Assembly: GCF_000003815.2 (NCBI RefSeq)
Contig: NC_049984.1
Span: forward strand, 5,667,258 to 5,731,257
DNA length: 64,000 nt
Reading direction: 5' to 3'
Source of the DNA: Branchiostoma floridae
Taxonomy: Eukaryota; Chordata; Leptocardii; Amphioxiformes; Branchiostomatidae
In this document: positions 53,886 to 64,000 of the stretch, piece after piece
How the letters are laid out: every line of letters begins with the position of its first letter
Numbering within the stretch: position 1 is the first letter of the stretch
The notes under the pieces: model-generated
Seen by the model: the letters and a program-made list of their open reading frames with translations, nothing else
What the model was told of the DNA's origin: nothing
Database searches by the model: none
Program-made: the position numbers and the translations under genes

Positions 53886-55898
53886 GGGTTCGCTTAAAAG
53901 GCTTAACCTGGCCTGGCTACCTGGCCTGGCTATCATGTCAGGCTACTCAGATCCCCCCATTCATAGCCCCATTATATGGCACTCAGCCAAAATAGCTGAT
54001 TGACAGACATAGTAATTGCTAATCTCCAACACTACCAGTGACCGGAGGTTGGCCTGTCCACCACTGGCTGGACCCTTTGGGAATGTGTCTGGGAGGCCTT
54101 CCTTGCAGTGTGTCAGGAACACAAGTACCAGTACTGTGTGTGTGTATGTTTGTGTGCGTGTGAATGTGTGTGTGTGTGTAAGAATGGGCTTGCCAGCAAC
54201 AGAAATTAGCTTCTTTATTGAATATCTATCTTCTAGAACAGAAACTCAGCTCGTGCAACAAGAAGGAAGAGCATAAAATTGATAAATCACTGTAAAGCTA
54301 AACTTGTACTGACCAAGGGGGGTATAATTACATGTACTTCCTTGTTCTCTATGCTAGTATGCCATGTTGACATATACAATCTCGGTAGTCACATAGCCTT
54401 TTTGAGGCTGTAGATTGTTATCCACTGTACAATTTTTGTGTCCAAGACACTGAGCCCAATCCTCCCCTTCCACTGTCAATAGGGCTTATTCACGTGACGT
54501 CATCACCCCTTGCTCCCGTGCGCCGCCATCTTGGGGTCCATGCGCTACAGTACAACAATGTACAGCGTGGGTCTCCAAGTGTCTGAAGAAAGTGAAGTGG
54601 GTTGCACGATGTTTGACTATACAAAGAGTCTACAACCTTAAATCTTATTTCCACTACATAAATCGGGTGGAAATTACCCATTTTCCCATTATGAGTGAGG
54701 GAAAATTTGACCCACTCCGGGTCCCCGCCTGAGCACGGCAACAGTGACAGTGGAGTATCAGTTGATAGTGAATTTTGTGGGTGAGCTGTGACGTTGTTGT
54801 TCACAGACACTGTGATAGCCATTATTAACGTTAAATGTTGTACTTTTGTTTCATAGAAATTCTTCACAGAACCTGGGAATATGTTCTTCCTATCATTTCT
54901 TGGCTTCGCTGTTTGTGCGGCTCTATTTTGTTCTTCCTGCTTTAGTGGAGTGTAGCGATGGTCCATGTACATGTATTTACGTTGTGCCGGAGTAGGTACC
55001 CAGTCCACCGCCGTTGAAAGTTATCTGACCCATCGTTTACTGTCTTGTTCAGATACAAAATTTGTACTACACAAGTTCTACCAGTAAGATGAGCTCTACT
55101 TATGGCAGAAACCCACATTTGTTTCCGAGTCGTAGCACTAGTACATGACTTCGTTCCCGTCCCGGCTTTGCTTGTTTGTTACACGAGAAACGCGAAACAA
55201 ACTTAACTGTTACCCGATGTGTGTAGGATTTACCAGTGCTAGACCAACATCCCACCACAAGATAGCACATCCTGATTATGAACCTAAACGTTTTGAAGGG
55301 AAATTGTGCGTTGCATAAGAAATATTTTCAATTTTTACTTAGAGTTGCATAGCGAGCCGCTGTGAGCCGCGCTCAAAGTGGACCCCAAAATGGCCGACTT
55401 CACTCGTTGCCATGGCGTCCGGAGGGTGGATCACGTGACTGAATAAGCCCTATAATCTCTCCAACCCCCTTGTACAATTTGGAGTGGGGAAAGTCCTGTA
55501 TTACCAGCACAGCTTTTGTGACATGTCAAAGGATTTACTAGTAGATTTAAATAGATATAGATTTGAACCCAGGGCCTCTGTTTTCTAGGTCTAACACCCT
55601 AAAGCATCTACAAAACACAGTACTGGACAGGTACAGTACTAGTACTTGAATGTGTTCCTAACAGCTGCAAGGAAGGCCTCCCAGACACATTCCCGAAGGG
55701 TCCAGCCAGTGGACAGGCCAACCTCAGGTCACTGGCAGTGTTGGGGATTAGCAATTACTATGCCTGTCAATCAGCTATTTTGGCTGAGTGCCATATGATG
55801 GGGCTATGAATGGGGGGGGATCTGAGTAGCCTGATGTGATAGCCAGGCCAGGTAGACAGGCCAGGTGGACTGGCCTGGTTGGCCTTTTAAGCGAACCC
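53886..55898. mobile_element. 2-kb transposon with about 235-bp terminal inverted repeats
   Basis: Left arm 53886-54123 and right arm about 55664-55898 are inverted copies from GGGTTCGCTTAAAAGGC inwards to AGGCCTTCCTTGCAG. CCCAAATCA lies outside both ends (53877-53885 and 55899-55907), an 8-9 bp target duplication fitting a hAT-type mechanism. The interior has no recognisable transposase but holds a nested element. Confidence 0.85.
54482..55450. mobile_element. Nested non-autonomous element (TA target site)
   Basis: Ends GGGCTTATTCACGTGAC and GTCACGTGACTGAATAAGCCC-like are inverted. Inner homologies continue (CCGCCATCTTGGGGTCCA against TGGACCCCAAAATGGCCGAC). TA flanks both ends. It lies wholly inside the 53.9-55.9 kb element, so it inserted later. 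The 172-codon minus-strand frame inside has no domain signature. Confidence 0.75.
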
Positions 55899-56601
55899 CC
55901 CAAATCACACAGGATTGGCCAAGTACAGGACGACTTGCACTTGCCCCATTAGGCCATGTTGATTTGATTTTATGGATGACATCCTCTGGGAACCCAAAAA
56001 CTGATGCAAGCTTGCGAATAAAAAAAAAGTTTGACCAAAACCAGTTGCCTTCATTATGAAATGTAAGCGGTCAGGAAGGTTGTACATATGACTGAACACA
56101 CAGAATATGGTACTGTATACCGAACAATAGATTCTTCATTTTTGTTCATTCACGCTTACTTTATCTTGGAATATTCTGTGACATAAGTGTATGTTTTCCG
56201 ATATTTGTTTTTGCAATCCACGGCATATATTTTCTTATTTTGTAGCTGCTTTGTATGATTTACAGTATGGTTGAAAACTTTTTTATTTATTTATGGAAAT
56301 GGCTGAAAATTGATGCACGTGCAGATGTCATCCATATAATCAAAGCATTAGCACTTTTACTTGCCCCCAGCAATAAAGCCAGTGGACTTCTCTCAGTACA
56401 TCAAGGGTAGGCACAGAATCAATGTGTGCTCTTTGAAGCACCTCCAGCAACCCCCAAGCACAAGTCACTAAGAGTTACATACCAAGAGAGATAATGGACT
56501 TAAACTCAAAACTAAACCATGCAAGTAAAAACAAGCACCAAGAGAGTCTAGCGAAATAATAGATGTTGAAGAACAACAACAACAACTTGTCCATACTTGC
56601 A

Positions 56602-56816
56602 GTTGCTACTCTCCAAGCAGAGGTTGGCTCTGGCTGTTTTTCTACTTGCTTTTAATTTTAGCCTCTTTTTTGGGGGGGGGGGGGGGCTACCGTTTTCTTT
56701 ATCATTTTATGTATCATGGCCGCGAGACATAAAGAAATGGTACAAAATAAGTAACCCGAAAAAACGTCTAAAAACAGCCGGAGCCAAACCTCTGCTTGGA
56801 GAGTAGCATTTGCAAC
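56602..56816. mobile_element. MITE, about 215 bp
   Basis: GTTGCTACTCTCCAAGCAGA with GGTTGGCTCTGGCTGTTTTT is repeated inversely as AAAACAGCCGGAGCCAAACC with TCTGCTTGGAGAGTAGCA. A poly-G run lies inside. Confidence 0.8.
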
Positions 56817-57851
56817 CAGTAGGTCGTTGAGGGAAAGGAGGGCACTTCACTGGTTGGTTGCCAATGGATAGGTGGGCAGGGCTAGCTATTGAAACAGTCA
56901 GGACTAGCGTGACTAGGCAAATTGTTGGTAGCTTCCAAAATGGGTGTGGAGTCATTTTAAACTACCAGAAAAAAACAAATTGTGGCAGACACCCAACAAG
57001 TGACTGCTAACATAGTATCTTTTGAAATATTTACTATGAAAACCATCTTGCTTGATGTAGGAAAAGACTAGCATGAGGTGGTTGAAAAGCTATTTTTTCA
57101 CTGTTTGAAGTTGTCCCACCCATGCTCAAAGTGGTACCTCCAACTCCAAGTGTTGGAGCGTTAGTGATAGGATCTTAACACTTTGTCATATGGACATTCC
57201 TCTGGGACTAAATCTGAGCATTGTCTGCTGGCTCTGAAAATGTGAGGTTCTATTCCTTTCTTTATAACCTTTTTTCGACTTAGATAGATTTATTAGATGC
57301 CAGTTTTATATGCAGATACAGTAATAGCTCCTTTTGGGCAATGCGGGCTTACATTTTCATTTGAGCTTGCAATCAGTATGTTTTTCTTCTTGACTTAAAG
57401 CAGCACCTTTTTTTCCAAACTTCAAACAACCTGAGGTATCGCTCTGGCCTAAAATTGTACTTATAGGGTAGGCAGTAGGGAGAAGGTTGATAATTATGTG
57501 TCTGTCCTTGGTCTGTGATTGTATTCAGTGCATTGGGTCACAACAGCTCAATTTGTTGAGTAATGATAATATTTTGATTAGTAAACAAAAATTTTTTTGA
57601 ATTGCAAAATCAGCACGGGAACAGTCCAGGGAGAAGGAGTGTACTTTAATCAGCACTCTGGAGCAGTACGTAGCCCATTTTGATTATTTATACACCAGAT
57701 GTATTATGAACAGAACTTTCAAGCCTGTATAAGTGACCACCAATACATGTACCACCTGGCCACAACATTCTTGGATGGTCCGTTAGATAATCTTTCATAA
57801 CACAAGCATTAAGAGAATCCTGTCTATGGCAACCATCTGTCCACATAGACC

Positions 57852-58210
57852 CAGGGCTCTAGTCAGCGTCCGTTTTTCCGTCAATTGATGGAAAGTTGCT
57901 GCGTGTGACGGAAAATTTTTAAAACCAATCCGTCAACTTTGACGGGCAAAAATCTGATAAAAGCTCCTTGGTGGAAGCTACAGGCTGCTTGGGGACGCCG
58001 TCCAAGGCCGTAAAAGCCACACACTGTTTGTTTTGCTATTGTTATGATTGTTGATAATGTGTGTCGGTGCCCTTTTGCATACGATAATCTCATTAAAACC
58101 CGTTTTTCAAGGTCTCAGTTCAGTCTCTCTAAGTCTAACTCCTGGAATAGTGTTTTCGCGACAATGGGAATTGGCTGACGGAAAAAAATGTTGAGCTGGC
58201 TAGAGCCCTG
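57852..58210. mobile_element. hAT-type MITE with 8-bp target duplication
   Basis: Ends CAGGGCTCTAGTCAGC and GCTGGCTAGAGCCCTG are inverted. CATAGACC lies at 57844-57851 and at 58211-58218. Non-coding. Confidence 0.88.
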
Positions 58211-58218
58211 CATAGACC

Positions 58219-60558
58219 ACATTTTATTGGTCCCCAGAGTTGTCATTTTGGGCAGTTTTGACTGTATAGGGATGCCTTTTCTAAGGTAGGGGTAGAACTT
58301 TTTGTTTCTTCCTTACATAAAGAAGCCTTTAGATTTTCTTTGGCATTGACGACTAGATGAATTGAAGGACAATCCAGAGAGGTGTAAGTTTCAAACGCCT
58401 TTGAGATGTACCCTGAGCCAAGCCTTTCGTTGGATAGAGATATCCCACCATTGGTGTAAGACCAGTTTTACTTGTTCTACAAGAGCGTGACAACTGTTGT
58501 GTGCACAGACAAAAGATGAGCTGATTGCAAGAGGCGTGGCACAAAAGTCCTTGAGCTGAGGTATAATTGAGAAGGGAGTCTACATTTCATTCTTGCCGTG
58601 CTGTGCTGTCAGGTTTGTTCAAGGTTGTGACATCTTGTACTCAGGTTAGATTTCTGATTCTCTGAGTACTTTTGGTACTACGTGCTGGACAGTCAAGCCT
58701 CGGGACCGAGAAAATCTGGTCTAGGTGGACAGGTGGTCACTATGTAGAGAAAGGTTCCTTAATGCTTGTGTCAATGGGAAAAATATCGAAGGGACCACCC
58801 GAAAGTGGTCACATTTGTCAGGTTTTGATAGAGAGGTGGTCATTAGTACAAGATTGACTGTATACATGTATTTACTACAGTATTTAGATATTTGTGGGAA
58901 CAGGTGGTTGGGTGCAGGTGGATGGCAGAGTTGTCTGCTGTACAATTATAGTGGCTGATCTGTCATTTTTATGTTTCGTGACCTGACATTTTTAGTACAG
59001 GTCAGACCTGCTCTACTACTAGCACTTTCCCATGGTTTGGAGGATTTGTCCTCACCTCACCTTGTGTGTTTACCTATGACAGCAATATATGCGTGAGTGT
59101 TTACCCTCCCTTAACGGTTAGCCTTCATAGTGAAGTCTACAGCTTGTGAGTAGAGCCTTGCCTGGTCCTGTAACCTTGCTCGATAAGTAAAGAGCTACCC
59201 TGGGTGCCAGACCCACATTGCAGCCAGGCGGTTTCTTTGGCGGCCCAAGGCAGTCTGCCCGCCAATCTAAAAAATGAGATCCGGGGAGTTTAGCCACCAG
59301 GAGGTTTTTGCAGCCCTTTCCCTTTGCGAGAGGCAAGCGATAGTGGGGCCAGCTGGATCATAGGGCAGGTGTAAATTGTGGGGGCACGTGTGGCCGGGAT
59401 CGGTAGCAATCCCTTCCCATGCTGGCTCGAATCAGTCTGGTTTCCCAGGGCAATTGCGAGTGCACAGACTCAGAGGGTAGGATCGTTTACTGGCCATCTT
59501 TTAATACTCCAGTGGACTAAGTGTTGTCTTCTATTGTTGAGAGACACGTAGGCAAAACAGAACAACAACAGACACATAAAATGAAACCATCCTCTTCACT
59601 CGTTGGTAACTAACTAATTGACAAAGACTTAGGTCTGAGAACAAGTCCTTAATTAGTCTAACCAAAGTGTTCCCTAATTTAGTAAAGTCTAAAGAAAGAC
59701 AATCTGATAAATGTCAAGATTGATATGAGGTCCTGTGACATGTCAATCAAGTGGTGTTATGGACACTAAATTCAAGGATAACATCCTTGTTTGGTTGTCC
59801 TTGTTTGCTGCAATGGATGCAGATTTGTCAATAATTATTATTGATTGTACCACATCAATTAATTTAACTTCAACTAGATAAACTTTAAGCACAGCTGTGC
59901 TACCAGCAGGACTGTCTGCAGCATTAGATTTTCTTCTATCCCGCTCATTGTTTGGGAGAAAATGTTGTTAATTGTCGTTGTTAAATCTGTCTTTTAAAGC
60001 TTACGAAAATAAATTTTCATCAATTTCATGTCATGAAAACTCCACAGGGTGAAATTATCCTCTGTTCCAACAAGTAAATATATGCATCGCAAGATTGAGG
60101 GACGGGTCCTAGAGACAGCCCTTGGTCATAGCAGCATACTGAGCTTTGCTTTTCAATCTTATGTATCTTTCACCTTAATACAAAAGACCAAATGCAAATT
60201 GTTTGAATACTAATCTTTCATCACCAATGGCGTTCAGATCCTCAGACGCATTCTTGCAATGCACCGCATCTCCAGGGGAGCCAATCTAATGCTGTTTGGT
60301 CAGGAATCCGTCTTGACAAATAGAGACCTTTGAATGTAGTCAATCATCTACAGCTTCGGCCTTTGTTACCTGTAGATGAATCCGTGACAACCTGAAAAGC
60401 TAACGACCCATGCTTTTATTTGCTGTGTCCATGTACAGAAGTCTGGCGATCGGTCATCTTGTGCCCGGATGTGTGTGATCCCTGGAATGTGAAGTGACAG
60501 GGACACTCGGTCCATCCCACTGTCTTCCTCACCTGACATTTGTGACCAGTCTTCAGAC
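58219..60558. other. Intergenic region before the OSGIN-like gene
   Basis: No coding exon recognised. It contains a GGTGGTCACTATGTAGA dispersed-repeat copy (58720-58870) and otherwise AT-rich unique sequence. The promoter and any 5' UTR exon of the OSGIN-like gene should lie here but were not located. Confidence 0.4.
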
Positions 60559-63493
60559 ATGAAGGAGACAATGGAGGAGGTCCAGGAGTTGCCGGGGAGT
60601 CAGGGGACGTGTACCGGGGTCCTGCACACTGATGTCGTCATCATAGGTAGGGTGGTTATGTCATCTCTTGCAGCACACTTATAGATAAGAGTATGGGTGA
60701 CCTGGTATGTGTGCTTGGCTAGATATGTGACCCGTAGCAAAGCCATACTACTAGCTAACAAAAAAGTGTCTTGCTTCGTCCTTTGTCTGAAGATATATAT
60801 CTAACTATTGTAAATTTGGAAATTTGTTTGACGTTTTTAAGTTTGTCCTTTTCGCAGTTCCCTCTCATCACCCATGCTGTCTCCCATTACCACTACAGTG
60901 CATGTTGTTTCAAAATATGATACAAAAGATACTACAAAGTCTTGATTTTCACTACTGCACAATTTATGCACTGCAAACTTCAATGAATTTGCAGCATGTC
61001 CTATGTTCTTAATGTTCTTATTTCATTGTTCTGCTGTACTTTCTCCTTCTCGTTTGACCTACTACAGACCCTGTAATTAAACTGTAACCTGGACACATCA
61101 GTCATGCCAAACAGAATGACAAACAGATTATGTCATAACTTAGAGTGGGTTTAGTGCTGGCGTCACCACCTATTCAAAGGTTTCAGCATTCTTAAGAAAA
61201 GAAATCAAACAAATAAATCCCTTAATATCAAATCAATCCCTTTGACAAATGCTAAAAGCCTCCCATGAATGTTGGACGATAAAAAAACAGTTTGGCTGTT
61301 TGTTGAAGGCCCCTGTTGCAGGATCAAAAATATTTTGGGTGTCTCTTAATTGTAATTTGGGCCGTATAAAAGAGGTTGAAGCATTTTTTTACAGGTTGCT
61401 GGGTTATGTGGTGTGTTCTTTAAGACTTTTAGTTTTAGAACCACAAAGTATAACAGCAAGACAAAGCAAGGCAGGAAATACTAAAGTATCCAAATTTGCA
61501 GGTGAAAACTGAATTACGTGACATTTGCAAAAAAATATGTGTTCCATCACCTGCACTTAGGATCAAACTAGGTGAAAATTAAATTGATATGATTGTTGAT
61601 TAACCAAGATTTCCTGCCACATACCCTATCTTGCAAGGTCCTTGCCAATGATTTATGAAACCTATTCAGTGGCAAACTCTTATTTAACAGGTAAGGAGGA
61701 GAAACCACTCATGCAACCAAATACGCCCACCTGTTGCAAACATTGTTAACCGCTGGAACTGTTCAAATACCACACCCTCCCACCAGGCATTCAAAGGCCC
61801 ACATGTTGAATGGTGGCTCCTATGTTTGTGTTTCTGGTGAAGTTGCCTTCTGAAGGGTTCCGCGCTAAATAATTACACTGTCACCTTCCTTACAAAAATG
61901 ATCTATTCAGGGATAAAGTCCATAGCAGTCAAAACTGTAAAAGCTTTGGATTGTAGCCACCTGTCCATGCATGGTGGGCCCCATTCTTAAGTCCCTTGAA
62001 TTCCTCCATTGACACAAGCATTAACAATGTAATTTAAAATCAAAGTAACTTTTCTAATGCAGTTAGCCGTCACGTATCTGGCTCCTGCGGGACCGGTCAT
62101 GCCTCTTAATGCGGTCACCCATGCTGGTTGTCTTGCTTTTCTGTGTTCAGCTCCATACGATTTTTTAATGCTACGCCATCAAAATATCCATTCTAGATAA
62201 AAACTGTGTATCTGTAGAATATACATGAATACTAGTACGTCATCATGGTACACACCAATGTTTTCAACACATTAATACCACCTGTTACAAATTCTCAATG
62301 AAATTCTGTATGAAAATGGTTAAGTCTTAAAAAAAAAAAGAACTGATCTTATGATATATATATGTATACCAGTGACTTTGTTTTAACAAGTTTTCTTTAA
62401 TCTGTTTCACAGGAAATGGTCCGTCAGGAATCTGTCTGTCCTACCTGCTGTCGGGGAACTGGCCTTACGTGAACAACCACCCCCATCCCAACCCCATCCT
62501 GGAGCACAAGCTACGGGAGAATCAGGAATGTTCCATACTCCAGCAGGTAATGTTCAACTCTTCCAATGTTTTGAGCTAGGCACAGAACTCCAAAGTCTGT
62601 TTTCTATACAAGTATGACAACAGGGTAAGCAGAAGCTACAGGACTTACAAAAGATGTGTTCAGTTTCGACTGTTTTACTTCACAGAAGTAAAATATACAT
62701 GTTATGAAAGGGATAGTGTACAGAAATTAACATAGGTGAAACCAAAGCTGAAAATGAGGTTTCTCAAACATTAAAGACCGAGTTCAGCCAATTCAGAAGT
62801 ATCTCAGCACATATACATAGTCTCCAAGACACTCCATTTCACTGGACAGAGTGAAAAAAAAAAGAGAACATTTCGGTCCCAATCCTTTATGTGTTGTCAG
62901 ACAAAGTATAGTTTTGTCATGATTTATCTGGTGGTGTTGACAATCAGGACCTGCAGTACCTATCAGAGGGGCTAGAGGGCAGGTCTAACAACCCGGTTGC
63001 CCTGCTGATGGACACCCTGTGCCACCCCAACGCAGACCTGGGAATGGATGAGCCCTCCTGTCTGCAGTGGAACCACCATCCAGCTCGGAACATTCCACAT
63101 GTGGTCTTGGGGAGGGGACCACCGGGAGGAGCTTGGCATGTGAGGGTTCTTTTATTGATATAGCTGTCATAACTGCCCTTTGGATTAATGCATTAGCTTT
63201 GGAACTGTATAGCTGGTATAACTGCCTTTTGAATTAACACATCAGCTTCTGTATCTACGTAGCCAGTATAACTACCCTTATACATAACATATTATTTTCC
63301 ATATCTGTATAGCTGGTATAGCTGCACTTAGACATAACACTTGTATTGGGCCATGGCTTCTCTCCCATCACAGGATGACCAACTGTATTTCTTTTTGCCA
63401 GAATATGGATGGATCCATGCTGACCCTGAGTCTGGGAAACTGGATGGAGCTGCCCCAGATGGACTTCAGACATTGGGCCCAGCACCACAGAAG
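60559..63493 (+). CDS. OSGIN-like: OSGIN1/OSGIN2-like FAD-dependent monooxygenase, 5' part (runs off the window)
   Basis: Oxidative-stress-induced growth inhibitor family, flavoprotein monooxygenase-like. Exons 60559-60646, 62413-62546, 62948-63139 and 63402-63493 join in phases 1, 0, 0, then end in phase 2. The first two join into VVIIGNGPSGICLSYLLSG, a GxGxxG dinucleotide-binding loop. Next come HPNPILEHKL, DLQYLSEGLEGRSNNPVALL, IPHVVLGRGPPGGAWH and NMDGSMLTLSLGNWMELPQM, all diagnostic of OSGIN proteins. The start ATG at 60559 precedes a short acidic leader (MKETMEEVQELPG). The remaining exons are past 64000. It is complete enough to name the family but not to choose OSGIN1 or OSGIN2. Confidence 0.9.
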
Positions 63494-64000
63494 GTATGCA
63501 CCCTCACACTGTCTCACAGGGGCACCAAAAACTGATGAGAACACAATTTAGTACTGGATATTTACTAAATTAAGACTTACATGATTTTATCTTAATGCTT
63601 GTATCCCTTCTTAGTAAGACGGGATACAAGCATAACCATGACGTTACTATGTAGTCACTAGGGACAGTCAGTGAACTACTGATCATATGACTTTTAACAC
63701 AATAACAAAATTAAGAAGTAGAGAATAGTTGTATGTCAAGGTTAGGGAACTGTAAGGTAACTGTTTTAGGGATTTTGAAAAAGCAGCTTTATTTATATAA
63801 TGCTGGTATATGGAAGACCCATAAATCCCAAGAGAGCCACTAATCTTAACAATGTATAAGATACATCTTGTGTTTAACTCATCTTAGCTAGTTTGAATGA
63901 CACTTTTTGCTACCACAGTGAGAGGAAGAGGACTTGCATGCGATGTGGCCATACACACTGCATTAGCTTGCCAAGGTATCCAGCCAAATTCTCGTTACAC

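Noticed and set aside
54490-55008. 172-codon minus-strand frame
   Set aside because: Lies wholly inside a nested inverted-repeat transposon and shows no transposase or other domain.
63919-63976. Possible fifth OSGIN exon (after CTACCACAG)
   Set aside because: Phase could fit, but the peptide (SERKRTCMRCGHTHC) does not resemble the family sequence expected after the ELPQM..HW segment.
1-64000. CRISPR arrays, tRNA genes, bacterial operons or terminators
   Set aside because: No evenly spaced short repeats with unique spacers and no cloverleaf with A and B boxes was noticed. Gene structure is clearly eukaryotic.

Overview
The window looks like nuclear DNA of an amphioxus (Branchiostoma-type cephalochordate). 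This is inferred from chordate-type orthologues with conserved intron phases, an exon-shuffled lectin/kringle/LDLa/frizzled/sushi receptor, and a very high density of short inverted-repeat transposons (MITEs). It is AT-rich with many introns and contains one 100-base assembly gap (29985-30084). All recognised genes are on the + strand. No tRNA gene or CRISPR array was seen.

Layout. (1) 1-12576: no certain coding exon; repeats, a GC-rich promoter-like stretch near 2.3-2.8 kb and a possible 5' exon near 7.08 kb. (2) 12577-17294: two exons of a ZNF423/ZNF521 (OAZ/EHZF) zinc-finger transcription factor, with seven C2H2 fingers beyond the point where I recall the human proteins ending. (3) 20439-29242 or slightly further: nine phase-compatible exons of a large TINF2/TIN2-like shelterin protein. 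It has an N-terminal TRFH-like domain, a long Ser/Glu-rich middle, an unexpected forkhead-like winged-helix domain, and a C-terminal motif like the end of the long TIN2 isoform. (4) 34098-48915: the most striking locus. Sixteen exons join into one 975-residue frame: signal peptide, kringle, F-type lectin, LDLa, frizzled-like CRD, kringle, sushi, then a complete nicotinic-type pentameric ligand-gated ion channel. Every boundary between modules is phase 1, and the channel part keeps what I recall as the nicotinic receptor 45-nt and 110-nt exons. (5) 48916-60558: 3' UTR, segmental duplication, a split 5S rRNA retrocopy, a LINE tail and several transposons. (6) 60559-window end: 5' part of an OSGIN1/2-like FAD-dependent monooxygenase.

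The genes do not look like one pathway. They are neighbours in an animal genome: a developmental regulator, a telomere-complex protein, a probable glycan-sensing ion channel and a redox enzyme. The main candidates for an undescribed system are the lectin/kringle/frizzled ion channel and the TIN2-winged-helix fusion. Functions are inferred from domain recognition by eye; no database search was run.
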